Assembly: GCF_003113895.1 (NCBI RefSeq)
Contig: NZ_BDUD01000001.1
Location: forward strand, 3,996,037-4,060,036
Length of the DNA stretch: 64,000 bases
Direction: 5' to 3'
Source: Nostoc commune NIES-4072
GTDB taxonomy: Bacteria; Cyanobacteriota; Cyanobacteriia; Cyanobacteriales; Nostocaceae
The translations under genes and the position numbers were made by a program. Below, piece after piece: positions 11,201 through 21,374 of the stretch. Position 1 is the stretch's first letter, and each line of letters starts with the position of its first letter. The notes beneath the pieces were generated by a model. That model was not told where the DNA came from. It worked only from the letters and a program-made list of their open reading frames with translations, and made no database searches.

Positions 11201-13287
11201 TCTTGGAGAGTATGCAGCTTGCAAAACTTTCTCAACGTATTGTCGAGCTTTCTCCAGACAGATATGAGCTACTTAAACAGTTGCTCTTACAACAGCAGCA
11301 CTTGATTCTGGATTATCTGAGTGATTCATTATACGAGGTACAGTGGCAACCCCAAGAGCGTTTGATACCGCCTATTTCCGTTAACCAGACGGGCAAATGG
11401 TTGATATTCGCAGATCGAGGTGGCGTGGGACAAGCGCTAGCAGAACTGCTGCGATCGCGCGGTGAAAAATATGTGATGATTTATCCTGGCAAAGCCTATG
11501 AAATTTTAGAAGCTGGACATCGGAAAATCAACCCAGCAAATCCTCAACACTGTCAACGACTATTGCAGGAAACTCTCGGAAATAATGGTCTATCATGTCG
11601 TGGAATACTGCATCTGTGGAGTTTAGATGCAGCAATGTCGGACCAAATTACACCATCTTCTTTAGAGAAGGCGCAACTACTGGGCTGTGGCAGTGTGCTG
11701 CATCTTGTTCAGGAACTGGTAAAACAGGATAGCTCAGTATTACCCCGGTTGTGGTTAGTAACTTGTGGAACTCAAGCCGTAGAAACAAAACCTGCTTCTG
11801 TAGCAGTAGCTCAAGCACCTTTGTGGGGACTGGGGCGGGCGATTGCGCTGGAGCATTCTGAAGTTTGGGGAGGGTTAATAGATTTAGATCCTAATATCTC
11901 TGGCGATCAGCAAGCTGTTTCTCTATTCACAGAAATTTGGCAGCCTGATGGCGAGGATCAACTCACCTTACGCGGGGAAAAACGCTATGTTGCTCGTTTG
12001 GTGCGTAGCAATAAACTGCCATCTAAACCTGTACAATTGCAAGCTGATGGTACTTACTTAATTACTGGCGGCTTAGGCAGTTTAGGGCTGAAAGTTGCCC
12101 AGTGGCTGGTAGAACAAGGGGCGCGAAACTTGTTGCTAATAGGGCGTCGCGGTCTTTGCGATCGCGCTACATGGGCAACTTTACCAAAGGATACCGAAAT
12201 CGGGGAACAGGTGCAGGCGATTCAAGCCTTAGAAAAGATGGGTGCTAATGTCGTCGTCGCTCAGGCTGATGTCAGCAACCAAGCTCAAATGTCTGCGGTC
12301 TTTGAACAGTTACACAATACTCAAATTCCTTTAAAAGGAATTGTTCATGCTGCTGGGATAGCTGAGTATCAACTATTACAAGACATTGCTCTAAAGATTC
12401 TTGAATCCACTCTGCGGCCGAAGGTAGCGGGTGGGTGGATTTTACATCAACTTAGTTTGGGGATGAATTTAGATTTCTTCGTCTGTTTCTCCTCAATTGC
12501 TTCAGTGTGGGGTTCTAAAGGACAAGCACATTACGCTGCTGGCAATAACTTTCTTGATGCCCTTGCCCATTATCGCCAAGCTTTGGGAGTACCAGCTTTA
12601 AGTATAAATTGGGGCCCTTGGGCAGGCGGTGGGATGGCTTTGGAAGAAACCCAAATCTTATTGAAGCGGATGGGGTTAGAACCTTGGCAACCAGAAGAAG
12701 GGATTGCAATCTTAGCGCAGCTTTTGGGTACAAACATTATCCAAACAGCAGCAGCTAAGGTTGACTGGAATATCTTCAAACCAGTTTATGAAATCAAGGG
12801 ACAGCGATCGCTACTCAAACAAATTGGCACACAGCTACAAGAACAAGGTGAAGTGCAGCCAGCATTGCGCCCACAGTTTTTAGAGCAATTAAACGCTCTA
12901 CCAGCCAACAAACGTCAAAGTTTCTTAATTGCTCATCTGCAAAGCCAAGTTGCTGAGGTTTTAGGACTAGAACCATCGCATCTAGTAGACGTACAACAGG
13001 GCTTTCTCGAACTAGGCATGGATTCCTTGATGGCTGTGGACTTGAAGAATCGCCTTGAATTCAGTTTGGGACAATCCTTAAGTTCAACACTAGTTTTTAA
13101 CTATCCAAATATTCAGGTTTTAGCTAATCACTTGGCTACCTACATTCTTTCCCTAGAGCCATCGACACAACAGGAGTTACAAAAAGATCCCAAAGAATTG
13201 TCTCAAGCTTCAGTAGAGCTAGAACAATTTTCTGAAGACGAATTGGCTTCATTACTAGACGCAGAATTAGCCGCCTTGGTTAATTAA
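8290..13287 (+). CDS. Type I polyketide synthase, KS-AT-KR-ACP (PKS2)
   Basis: A 1665-residue modular PKS. ATG 8290 is chosen over an upstream TTG because AAGGA lies just before it and the protein then starts with the usual coiled docking segment ([17 protein letters not shown]) ahead of the KS. KS: Cys207 in DTACSSS, with HGTGT and NIGHLE present. AT: Ser657 in GHSVGE and HAFH at 764-767, which indicates malonyl-CoA. KR: nucleotide site near residue 1255 and an intact Tyr1415 (AHYAAGN). ACP: Ser1579 in LGMDSL. The expected product is a beta-hydroxy extension by two carbons. The C-terminal acidic tail ([17 protein letters not shown]) looks like a docking element for PKS3. The AT carries a 7-residue insertion (LAKPAVG) that PKS3 lacks. 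The AT DNA is almost identical to that of PKS3. Confidence 0.95.
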   Translation: MNNNLENPQSLSPTKRALLALKEMQAKLEANERAQSEPIAIIGIGCRFPGGGNNPEAYWQMLRNGVDGITEIPSDRWDIDAYYDPNPDALGKMYIRKAGILEQVDQFDPQFFGISPREAVNMDPQQRLLLEVSWEALEYAGIVPDKLIGSQTGVFVGVMNLDYFQMVTSPDLINAHTATGNAFSVTSGRLSYTLGLQGPSMAIDTACSSSLVAVHLACQSLRTRECNLALVAGVNLILTPTVAINECRAKMLAPDGRCKTFDASADGFGRGEGCGVVILKRLSDAIADGDNILALIRGSAVNQDGRSGGLTVPNGPSQQAVIRTALANAGVAPNQVSYVEAHGTGTSLGDPIELRALGAVLAQGRSPDHPLIVGSAKTNIGHLEAAAGVAGLIKLVLALQHQEIPPHLHLHNPNPYIPWAELPIKISTELTPWSSPNGSRIAGLSSFGFSGTNAHLVVEEAPTRQQKPKEVERPLHLLTLSAKTEGGLQELASKFYTALKADPDLNLADVCFSANTGRSLFPNRLAVIAENSDQICEQLAAFSSGNHPSGVLSGQPQDTRRPKIAFLFTGQGSQYVNMGRQLYDTQPTFRQALERCDAILRPYLPKPLLSVIYPAAGENSPLDQTLYTQPALFALEYALYELWRSWGIEPNAVMGHSVGEYVAACVAGVFSLEDGLKLIALRSGLMQALPPGGEMVAVFASEEQVIAAITPYTQQVALAKPAVGIAAVNAPQNIVISGEGVALQAVLKELEAEGIVTRPLTVSHAFHSPLMEPMLAEFEQKAAAVIYAAPRIDLISNVTGQLVQPAEIGQASYWRRHLRQTVRFAAGMQTLQALGYELFVEIGPSPILIGMGRQCFPEGTGVWLSSLRRGQDDWQQLLQSLASLYVQGVKVDWSSFDHNYQPRRVPLPTYPFQRKRYWVESQVPKQPEVQILSNKNVEDPIHNLLQSGDNQQLARKLEIVEQLPAAQVQSILESMQLAKLSQRIVELSPDRYELLKQLLLQQQHLILDYLSDSLYEVQWQPQERLIPPISVNQTGKWLIFADRGGVGQALAELLRSRGEKYVMIYPGKAYEILEAGHRKINPANPQHCQRLLQETLGNNGLSCRGILHLWSLDAAMSDQITPSSLEKAQLLGCGSVLHLVQELVKQDSSVLPRLWLVTCGTQAVETKPASVAVAQAPLWGLGRAIALEHSEVWGGLIDLDPNISGDQQAVSLFTEIWQPDGEDQLTLRGEKRYVARLVRSNKLPSKPVQLQADGTYLITGGLGSLGLKVAQWLVEQGARNLLLIGRRGLCDRATWATLPKDTEIGEQVQAIQALEKMGANVVVAQADVSNQAQMSAVFEQLHNTQIPLKGIVHAAGIAEYQLLQDIALKILESTLRPKVAGGWILHQLSLGMNLDFFVCFSSIASVWGSKGQAHYAAGNNFLDALAHYRQALGVPALSINWGPWAGGGMALEETQILLKRMGLEPWQPEEGIAILAQLLGTNIIQTAAAKVDWNIFKPVYEIKGQRSLLKQIGTQLQEQGEVQPALRPQFLEQLNALPANKRQSFLIAHLQSQVAEVLGLEPSHLVDVQQGFLELGMDSLMAVDLKNRLEFSLGQSLSSTLVFNYPNIQVLANHLATYILSLEPSTQQELQKDPKELSQASVELEQFSEDELASLLDAELAALVN

Positions 13288-13447
13288 AAGTCTAGGGGGG
13301 TGGAGGTTCCCATAACGCGAGTTGACTCTTTGATCAATTCTGATTTTTTCTTAACCCTACACCCCTTTTTCAATAGATTTTCAGTCTACTGCATCAAAGA
13401 TCCTCGATTTTTTGATAACTCTTTAAACACCCTCAGAAATTATTAAA

Positions 13448-16400
13448 ATGAGTAATATTGCCGAAACTATTGACCATCGCGATCGCTTAAAAAATGCACT
13501 CCTGGCAGTTAGAGAAATGCGCTCTAAGCTTGATGCAATGGAGCGTGCCAAGACAGAGCCAATTGCAATTATTGGTATGGGTTGCCGACTTCCGGGTGCT
13601 AACAATCTGCAAACTTTCTGGTCTCTGCTCCATAACGGAGTGGATGCCATCACTGAAGTTCCTGAAGATCGATGGAATATTGATGAATTCTACGATCCAG
13701 ACCCTGATGCACCAGGAAAGATGTATGTTAGAAATGCTGGTTTTCTAGACCAAGTAGACCAGTTCGACGCCCAATTCTTTGGCATTACCCCACGGGAAGT
13801 TGAGAACATGGACCCGCAGCAACGGCTGTTGTTGGAGGTCAGCTGGGAGGCGGTTGAGCAGGCTGGCATTGCACCCGATCGCTTAAGAAATAGTCAAACT
13901 GGGGTATTTGTCGGCATTACCACCAATGATTATTTGCAACTCCAGATTGGGTCTAGCGATCGCACCAAAATCGATGCCTACAGTGCCACAGGCAATTGTC
14001 TTAACGCTGTAGCTGGCCGCTTATCATATACTTTAGGTCTACAGGGGCCAAGTATGGTGGTGGATACGGCTTGCTCATCTTCACTGGTAGCCATCCATTT
14101 AGCTTGCCAAAGTCTGCGTAGCCAAGAGTCCGATCTAGCCTTAGCTGGTGGGGTGAATCTCATCCTCTCACCAATTGCTACCATTGCTACTTGTCGAGCC
14201 AGGATGTTAGCCCCCGATGGTCGTTGCAAGACTTTTGATGCTGCTGCTGACGGCTTTGCCAGAGGAGAAGGGTGTGGGGTTGTTGTTCTCAAGCGCCTTA
14301 GTGATGCGATCGCTGACGGTGACAATATCTTAGCTTTGATTCGGGGATCGGCGGTTAACCAAGATGGTCCCAGTAGTGGTTTGACAGTTCCTAATGGGGT
14401 AGCCCAGCAAGCACTAATCCGTAAAGCCTTGGCTAACGCTGGGGTAGAGCCTGGACAAATCAGCTATGTAGAAGCCCACGGTACAGGAACATCTTTAGGA
14501 GATCCGATCGAAGTTGAGTCTTTAGGGGCAGTATTATGCCAAGAGCGATCGCCCCAGGAGCCTTTAATCATTGGCTCGGCAAAAACCAACATTGGTCACT
14601 TGGAATCGGCATCTGGGGTAGCGGGACTGATCAAGGTGGTGCTAGCACTGCAACATCAAGAGATACCACCTCATCTGCACCTAAAAAATCCCAATCCATT
14701 CATCCCGTGGGCAAAGCTGCCAGTGCTAGTGCCAACGCAAGGAACGCCTTGGACTTCTGGAGATAAACCCCGGATTGCTGGGTTGAGTGGGTTTGGTGTA
14801 ACTGGTACCAATGCTCACCTGGTCATCGAAGAAGCCCCTAGCGGCCAGCAGCACCCCAATGAAGTAGAACGCCCCTTACATCTGCTCACTCTCTCAGCGA
14901 AAACTGAAAGTGCATTACAGGAGTTAGTTGGTAACTTTTACACAATCTTCAGAGCTAATCTTGACATAAACCTAGCCGATGTCTGTTTTACTGCCAATAC
15001 AGGCCGCTCTGTATTTGCCCATCGCTTGGCAGTGGTGGCTGAAAACTCAAATCAGGTGTGTGAACAGCTAGCAGCCTTCAACCTTGGGCAAAATACTGGT
15101 GATTTCCTCAAAGGGCAAGTTGATAAATCCCGTCAACCCAAGGTGGCCTTTTTGTTCACCGGGCAAGGTTCCCAATATGTAAATATGGGACGCCAACTCT
15201 ATGATACCCAGCCGACTTTCCGCCAAGCTCTAGAACGCTGCGATGCGATATTGCGCCCTTATCTGCCAAAACCCCTATTGTCTGTAATTTATCCCGCAGC
15301 AGGTGAGAATTCCCCCCTTGACCAAACACTTTACACCCAACCAGCTTTATTTGCCTTGGAATATGCCCTGTGTGAGTTATGGCGTTCTTGGGGGATTGAG
15401 CCGAATGCAGTGATGGGTCACAGTGTCGGCGAATATGTAGCAGCTTGCGTAGCTGGGGTGTTCAGCTTAGAAGATGGGTTGAAGTTGATTGCCCTTCGCT
15501 CTGGTTTGATGCAAGCATTACCACCAGGGGGTGAGATGGCGGCGGTGTTTGCCTCAGCAGAACAGGTAATCGCTGCAATTACTCCCTATACTCAGCAAGT
15601 AGCAATCGCGGCGGTTAATGGCCCGCAAAATGTGGTTATTTCAGGGGCGTCGCCAGCAGTACAGACAGTCTTGCAAAAACTAGAAGCACAAGGAATTGAG
15701 TACCGAAGCTTACGAGTTTCTCATGCCTTTCATTCTCCTCTGATGGAACCAATTCTGGCAGAGTTTGAGCAACGCGCTAGCGAGTTGGTCTATCATGAAC
15801 CCCAAATAGACTTAATTTCCAATGTGACTGGACAACTAGTGCAAGGAGCAGAAATTGGTCAAGCCAGTTATTGGCGTCGTCATCTGCGGCAGCCAGTACG
15901 ATTTGCCGCAGGGATGCAGACTCTCCAAGCCCTTGGGTATGACTTATTTGTGGAAATTGGCCCACATTCAGTACTTATAGGAATGGGGCAACAGTCTTTA
16001 TCTAATGGCGTGGGAGTTTGGTTGCCTTCTTTACGTCGTGGACAAAACGATTGGCAGCAGTTGCTCCAGAGTTTGGCGTCGCTGTATGTTCAAGGAGTGA
16101 AAGTGGATTGGTCTGGCTTTGACCACGATTATCAGCCCAGGCGCGTACCTCTGCCTACTTATCCCTTCCAGCGCCAACGTTTCTGGATTGATACACCAGT
16201 CACTAAGCAAGAGTCAGTTCCAGTTCAGAAGCCAGAAATTCCTGCCATCAGCATCTCTGATACAACCCTAGAAGAGCGTATTCTAGCTCTAGCTGCTAAG
16301 ACAACTGGACTCAAGTTAGAGCAATTAAATTTGGATATTTCCCTAGAGGCAGACCTGGGATTAGATTCAATCATGATGATGCAACTAATGAGCGGTCTGA

Positions 16401-18214
16401 TAAAATTGGTTCCAGTAGACCAACAGACAGCATTTAGTAGCAAGTTCTCTTTGCGAGACTTGATGCAGTTGCAAACATTAAGGCAAGTAATTCAGATATT
16501 TGATGAGTGGCAAAGCTCGGATGAGCAAAATATCGTCAGTGCTGGAGAGGCTGTAGTTACTAACGCAGAAAAACTTAGTAGACAGGGTGAAATAAATAAT
16601 GTGGAAATGCTTCATGGACAGTATTTTCACTTATTAGGTCACTGGGTGGTAAATTCCAACAGCCTGTTTTCTAGTCTGCGTTTACAAGGGTCTTTCGACT
16701 TAGATATTGCTTGGCAGAGTTGGAAAGACTTGCTGTCTCGGCATCCTATGTTGCGATCGCGCTTTCATGTCCCAGAGGGTGCGACTCGTTTTAATGAATA
16801 CTTAATGGAAGTTATGGAAGATCCAACTCCTCCAGAAATTCCAGTTACAGATATTATACATCTTGACAGTGATGCTAAAGAGCAGGCTGTACAGGCAGAA
16901 GTTCATCGCTGGTTAAATTATGAATGGCCCCTGACTGCATGGCCATTGCATCAATTTTCTGTATTGCGCTTAGAAGATTCGGTATATCAGCTATTTTTAG
17001 GCAACGAACACCTAATTTCTGATGCTCTGGGAAATCATCTTATATTGCGTGAATTTCTCGAAATTTATCGTGCAAATATCTGCAACGATCAGCCTGATCT
17101 GCCTCCAGCTACGACCTTAGAAGATTACCGCCAATTAGTGCAAGCCATGAACGCTTGGCACGATCCCGAAGAAGACCGAGCGCTGGCAGCCTACACTAGT
17201 AGCCAAGGCAAAGATTCTTACTTCTGGAACCCCAAAGGCGATATTGTTGACCACCCACGCCCCCAATTTCACACTCAACGGTACATTCTGGGAGGCGATC
17301 GCACTGCTAAACTGATTGAACGGACCCGTGACTGGCGATTACCTGTAAATTCTTTGCTGCTGGGAGCTTTTCTGCGAGCCGTTGTCAAGTTGCAGCAGTC
17401 TTCACAATCTGTAATCGTTCAAGTCCCCACCGGCGGTAGAGTTTATCCTGGTGCTGATGCTTCTAATGTCGTCAGTAGTTTCGCGCAGAATTTAGCCCTG
17501 AGTTTTACGCCACCACAACCTGATGAAGATTGGCAAACTCTGTTAAACCGTGTACATCAAGAAGTTCAAAATGGCATCGCTAGCGGTCTAGACAGAGCGC
17601 AGACTCGCCAGATGGGGCTGATGTTCCGGGACAATATAGCCTTAGAAGACGGCAAAATACCTGAGCATAGTTTATCTATGTTTAAAAGCGTCTTGAAATC
17701 AAATTTATACTTTCCCTACACAGGTCATACTCAAATCAAAACTCAATACGGCCCTGTAGAAGTAATTGATTATCAAGCAGGTGGCATAAATGCTGTTGGA
17801 ACCATTGATATATTACAAGAGATATTCGACGGTAGTTTGCATCTGTTTGCTAGTTATGACCACAAATTCTTTGACTTGTCCGTTATTGATCAGTTAATGC
17901 AGGAATACATTGCTCAGATAGAGGAATTATGCTCACTGACAATTCAATCCCAACAGCCAACAGAACTGGTGTCAGTATCACAAGCAGATGCGAAAATTGA
18001 GTCCACAATTCGACAGGTAGCGGAAGAAATTTGTCACTACCAAATTAGTCCCGACGAAATGGACAAAGATATGGAGGCGGATTTGGGCGTAGATTCCCTA
18101 GAACGTATCCGGATTATTACCCGCTTGGAAAAGCTAATTGGGAAAGTCGATCGCCAAGCCTTATTAAGTTGCAGGAGTTTGCAAGAAATGGCAAACACAC
18201 TCACCAAATTTTAG
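13448..18214 (+). CDS. Hybrid PKS-NRPS, KS-AT-ACP-C-ACP/PCP (PKS3)
   Basis: A 1588-residue hybrid protein. An N-terminal docking coil (RLKNALLAVREMRSKLDAM) precedes the KS (Cys209; HGTGT and NIGHLE intact). AT: Ser659 and HAFH at 759-762 (malonyl). There is no KR or DH, so the new beta-carbon should stay a ketone. Carrier 1 has Ser974 in LGLDSIMMMQL. Residues ~1050-1480 form a condensation-type domain whose HHxxxDG motif is degenerate: Glu1187-His1188, Asp1192, Ala1193. The second His, the catalytic one in the family, is kept. Carrier 2 has Ser1550 in LGVDSLERI at the extreme C-terminus. The next gene encodes an A domain without its own carrier, so carrier 2 is probably its aminoacyl acceptor. 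The condensation domain would then join the polyketide on carrier 1 to the amino acid on carrier 2; this is inference from domain order. Confidence 0.93.
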   Translation: MSNIAETIDHRDRLKNALLAVREMRSKLDAMERAKTEPIAIIGMGCRLPGANNLQTFWSLLHNGVDAITEVPEDRWNIDEFYDPDPDAPGKMYVRNAGFLDQVDQFDAQFFGITPREVENMDPQQRLLLEVSWEAVEQAGIAPDRLRNSQTGVFVGITTNDYLQLQIGSSDRTKIDAYSATGNCLNAVAGRLSYTLGLQGPSMVVDTACSSSLVAIHLACQSLRSQESDLALAGGVNLILSPIATIATCRARMLAPDGRCKTFDAAADGFARGEGCGVVVLKRLSDAIADGDNILALIRGSAVNQDGPSSGLTVPNGVAQQALIRKALANAGVEPGQISYVEAHGTGTSLGDPIEVESLGAVLCQERSPQEPLIIGSAKTNIGHLESASGVAGLIKVVLALQHQEIPPHLHLKNPNPFIPWAKLPVLVPTQGTPWTSGDKPRIAGLSGFGVTGTNAHLVIEEAPSGQQHPNEVERPLHLLTLSAKTESALQELVGNFYTIFRANLDINLADVCFTANTGRSVFAHRLAVVAENSNQVCEQLAAFNLGQNTGDFLKGQVDKSRQPKVAFLFTGQGSQYVNMGRQLYDTQPTFRQALERCDAILRPYLPKPLLSVIYPAAGENSPLDQTLYTQPALFALEYALCELWRSWGIEPNAVMGHSVGEYVAACVAGVFSLEDGLKLIALRSGLMQALPPGGEMAAVFASAEQVIAAITPYTQQVAIAAVNGPQNVVISGASPAVQTVLQKLEAQGIEYRSLRVSHAFHSPLMEPILAEFEQRASELVYHEPQIDLISNVTGQLVQGAEIGQASYWRRHLRQPVRFAAGMQTLQALGYDLFVEIGPHSVLIGMGQQSLSNGVGVWLPSLRRGQNDWQQLLQSLASLYVQGVKVDWSGFDHDYQPRRVPLPTYPFQRQRFWIDTPVTKQESVPVQKPEIPAISISDTTLEERILALAAKTTGLKLEQLNLDISLEADLGLDSIMMMQLMSGLIKLVPVDQQTAFSSKFSLRDLMQLQTLRQVIQIFDEWQSSDEQNIVSAGEAVVTNAEKLSRQGEINNVEMLHGQYFHLLGHWVVNSNSLFSSLRLQGSFDLDIAWQSWKDLLSRHPMLRSRFHVPEGATRFNEYLMEVMEDPTPPEIPVTDIIHLDSDAKEQAVQAEVHRWLNYEWPLTAWPLHQFSVLRLEDSVYQLFLGNEHLISDALGNHLILREFLEIYRANICNDQPDLPPATTLEDYRQLVQAMNAWHDPEEDRALAAYTSSQGKDSYFWNPKGDIVDHPRPQFHTQRYILGGDRTAKLIERTRDWRLPVNSLLLGAFLRAVVKLQQSSQSVIVQVPTGGRVYPGADASNVVSSFAQNLALSFTPPQPDEDWQTLLNRVHQEVQNGIASGLDRAQTRQMGLMFRDNIALEDGKIPEHSLSMFKSVLKSNLYFPYTGHTQIKTQYGPVEVIDYQAGGINAVGTIDILQEIFDGSLHLFASYDHKFFDLSVIDQLMQEYIAQIEELCSLTIQSQQPTELVSVSQADAKIESTIRQVAEEICHYQISPDEMDKDMEADLGVDSLERIRIITRLEKLIGKVDRQALLSCRSLQEMANTLTKF

Positions 18215-18278
18215 ATTTTAAATAATGGAATTGAAGATTCAAAGTAATCATTTAAAACTTCAGAGGAAAATCATTGAG

Positions 18279-21245
18279 ATGAGCAATATTACAGAAATTC
18301 CTTACCTGAAAATTGTAGAACAAGTTCAGCAAACACCCGAAGCGATCGCAGTTCTACATCAAGAAACTAAACTGACTTACGCCCAGTTACATCGCCTTTC
18401 TAATCAGCTGGCCAATTATTTACGGACTCAGGGTGTAGGGCCAAACACGCTTGTCGGCATCATGACACAGCGCAACCCTTTAATGCTAGTCGGAATTTTG
18501 GGCATCCTCAAAGCTGGTGGGGCTTATGTTCCTCTTGATCCTTCCTACCCAGGCGATCGCATCCGTTACATTCTCGAACATGCTAAAATTGGCACTTTGC
18601 TAACTGAATATCAACTAACTAATAAACTTGAAGAGTGTTTGGATGCAGAGTTACCATTGTATACTTTGCTATTCTTGGACGATGGCGACGGGTTTATTCC
18701 CAGCAAAGAACTAAACTTACTTAGTAAAGATACTTGGTCTACTTTCTCAGATCAAGATCCGCCCTATACTAATGATCCCGATGATTTAATGACGGTTCTA
18801 TATACTTCTGGCTCCACCGGACGCCCCAAAGGAGTAATGCTCAACCATCGGGGTTATATGAACCGCCTGCGCTGGATGCAAAATACATTCAGGCTGAAAC
18901 CTGGAGATAGAGTTGCTCAAAAAACCTCTTTTTGTTTCGATATCTCCGTCTGGGAACTCTTCTGGACGTTGATGGAGGGAGCTACTATTTGCCCAGTAGA
19001 AAGGGAAACAGTAATCAATCCTTGGAAATTCGCTCAATGGATCAAGGATACCCAAATCAATGTTATGCATTTCGTGCCTTCATTGTTTGGTGAATTTATC
19101 AGTGCTTTAGAAGATGAATCTTGGGAATTTCCTAGCTTGCGCTGGTTAATTTTTAGTGGTGAAGCTTTGCCCTTACCTTTTATCCAACGTTGGATTGACA
19201 AGTATGGAATGGGTACTGGACTAGCAAACCTCTATGGCCCAACTGAGGCATCCATTGACGTGACTGCTCATATCATTGAGCAACGTCCTAATGAACAGGT
19301 GACTAATCAAATTCCCATCGGCAAAGCCATTGATAATGTTTACATCAAGATTTTAGATGAGCAAATGCAGCCAGTCGTACCTGGGCAGTTGGGAGAACTT
19401 TGGATTGGAGGTGTACAACTTGCCAAAGGTTACTTAAATGATTTGCAACGCACATCAGAAGCTTTTCGCCTCAATCCCTTTCTGCAAATTCCCGGACAAT
19501 ATCTCTATCGGACTGGGGATTTGGCGAAAGAATTGCCAGATGGTAGTTTTGAATATCACGGACGGATTGATAACCAGGTAAAAATTCGGGGTTTTCGTGT
19601 AGAACTAGGAGAAATCGAGAGCGTTCTTAATACTCATCCAGCAGTGCGCGAAGCAGCAGTTTTAGCTGTAGATTATGGAGCCGGGCAGAAAAGATTAATA
19701 GCTTGGTTGTCTGGAAACAAAGTGGATAATCGACAAATCAAGGAACATCTCTCCCGACTACTACCTGATTATATGATTCCGCAACGTGTGGAATGGTTGC
19801 CCAGTCTGCCTAAGAATCATAATGGCAAGCTGGATCGTAACGCTCTCCAAGCGCTGCTGAATAAGAGTCAGCCGAAACAAAAACCGGAGGAAACCATTGA
19901 TACTGCTCAAGAATACTTACCACTGGGGCCGGCGCAGAAATGGCTGGTGACATACTTCGAGCCTCCTTATCAGTGGACGGGGTATACACGTTTTCGCTAC
20001 CGCCAAGCTTTGAATCTGGACGTTTTCAACAAAGCTTTCAACTTGATGATGGCACGGCATCCTGCTCTGCGTACTTTGTTTGTGCAACGCGATGGACAAT
20101 GGCAGCAGCAAATCATGGGTACAGAAAAGCAATTTCCTGTAGATTTCTTTGATGGTAGTCACCTGAGTGCAGCCGAACGCGATCGTGAAATCCGCTCTCG
20201 CATAGAGCAAAGCAGTCAAAAATTGCGTCTTGAAGAGTGGCCGCTATTAGCAACAATCGTGGTCAAAGTTGATGAATCAATCTACGACATCACCATGATT
20301 GCCCACCATATCATTGCTGATATGCTGAGTACAACTGTGTTATTTAAAGAACTTTGGTACGCTTATGACCGAATTTTGGTGGGTGGTGTGCCTAGTTTTG
20401 AAAACCCCTCGCCACCTTCCTACGCAGATTTTGTCCGTCTGCTTGTGGAAGAAGACAAAAAAGGAGCTTTGGCCAGCCACGTTGATTATTGGAAATCACA
20501 ATTTCCTTCTCGACAATATGCGTTTCATGTTCCCTTTGACCATATCAAGGGGACTAATATCGAAGCTTCTGCTGCGACTGAACGATTCACTCTCACCAAA
20601 GCTAACAGTGACACATTGTTACGCAAAGCTAAACAGCACTATGGTTGCAATTTGTATACACTTTTACTCGCTCCTTTGTACCAACTGACGGCTGTTTGGT
20701 GTGGTACATCTTGGGTAGTTTTGAGTCATCGTAGCCACGGTAGGGATCTAGGCGATAACCACATTTTCTGGGAAAGCTTTGGTAATTTTGCAGTGAATTT
20801 TCCCGTGGGAGTGATGATAAACTATGAGGAAAAGTGGGAGAAAACCATCAAGCATATCAAAGATGGTTTTGATGCACTGCCAATGAACGGCGTCACCTTT
20901 GATTGGATATGCGATCGCTTGCCAAATTATATCTATCCTGATGCTAATCTGACATCGATTAGAGCCAATTACCTGGGGAATCGCACCCAACCTGTGTTTG
21001 AGTTGTTTGAGTTTATCGAAGAAGATCGCGATCGGCGTTTGTCCCCTCCTGAACAAAAACGCACAACCTTGTTAGAGTTTTTCTTTTCTATTATCGATGG
21101 CACTTTCCATTTAGAAATCGAATACTCTCGTAATTTTCATCTTCCTGCAACAATCAACCAACTCGGCAAGCAATACTTGGATTTGATAGAGAATATGCTC
21201 GCAGTTATATCGCCAGTAGAAGAAGGCGTTCGGCATCGCAAATGA
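18279..21245 (+). CDS. NRPS adenylation-condensation didomain without carrier protein
   Basis: A 988-residue protein from ATG 18279, which has AGAGGA 11 bases upstream. ATG 18225 in the same frame, 10 bp after the PKS3 stop, is an alternative. The A domain has all main motifs: YTSGSTGRPKG, FDISVWELFW, NLYGPTE, YRTGDL, the IDNQVKIRGFRVELGEIE stretch, and NGKLDR. By hand alignment to GrsA the specificity residues read D-I-W-S-I-S-L-I-D-K, closest to the serine signature I remember (seven of ten positions). Serine is therefore a tentative call. No PCP follows. The protein continues into a condensation-like domain (~560-970) with His676-His677, Asp681 and Met682 instead of Gly. A terminal C domain could release the product by ester or amide formation, but this is not established. 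Confidence 0.9.
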   Translation: MSNITEIPYLKIVEQVQQTPEAIAVLHQETKLTYAQLHRLSNQLANYLRTQGVGPNTLVGIMTQRNPLMLVGILGILKAGGAYVPLDPSYPGDRIRYILEHAKIGTLLTEYQLTNKLEECLDAELPLYTLLFLDDGDGFIPSKELNLLSKDTWSTFSDQDPPYTNDPDDLMTVLYTSGSTGRPKGVMLNHRGYMNRLRWMQNTFRLKPGDRVAQKTSFCFDISVWELFWTLMEGATICPVERETVINPWKFAQWIKDTQINVMHFVPSLFGEFISALEDESWEFPSLRWLIFSGEALPLPFIQRWIDKYGMGTGLANLYGPTEASIDVTAHIIEQRPNEQVTNQIPIGKAIDNVYIKILDEQMQPVVPGQLGELWIGGVQLAKGYLNDLQRTSEAFRLNPFLQIPGQYLYRTGDLAKELPDGSFEYHGRIDNQVKIRGFRVELGEIESVLNTHPAVREAAVLAVDYGAGQKRLIAWLSGNKVDNRQIKEHLSRLLPDYMIPQRVEWLPSLPKNHNGKLDRNALQALLNKSQPKQKPEETIDTAQEYLPLGPAQKWLVTYFEPPYQWTGYTRFRYRQALNLDVFNKAFNLMMARHPALRTLFVQRDGQWQQQIMGTEKQFPVDFFDGSHLSAAERDREIRSRIEQSSQKLRLEEWPLLATIVVKVDESIYDITMIAHHIIADMLSTTVLFKELWYAYDRILVGGVPSFENPSPPSYADFVRLLVEEDKKGALASHVDYWKSQFPSRQYAFHVPFDHIKGTNIEASAATERFTLTKANSDTLLRKAKQHYGCNLYTLLLAPLYQLTAVWCGTSWVVLSHRSHGRDLGDNHIFWESFGNFAVNFPVGVMINYEEKWEKTIKHIKDGFDALPMNGVTFDWICDRLPNYIYPDANLTSIRANYLGNRTQPVFELFEFIEEDRDRRLSPPEQKRTTLLEFFFSIIDGTFHLEIEYSRNFHLPATINQLGKQYLDLIENMLAVISPVEEGVRHRK

Positions 21246-21374
21246 CTCTAGGGAATAGTTGTGACGCAAGTTGTCGTTGCTGTTTACTCGAATGCTCAAA
21301 ATAATTCCTCCATTCCTGGATTCAGCAACGCCAACATATTACTCTAACTGCAAATATATAAATTTAATAAAACA

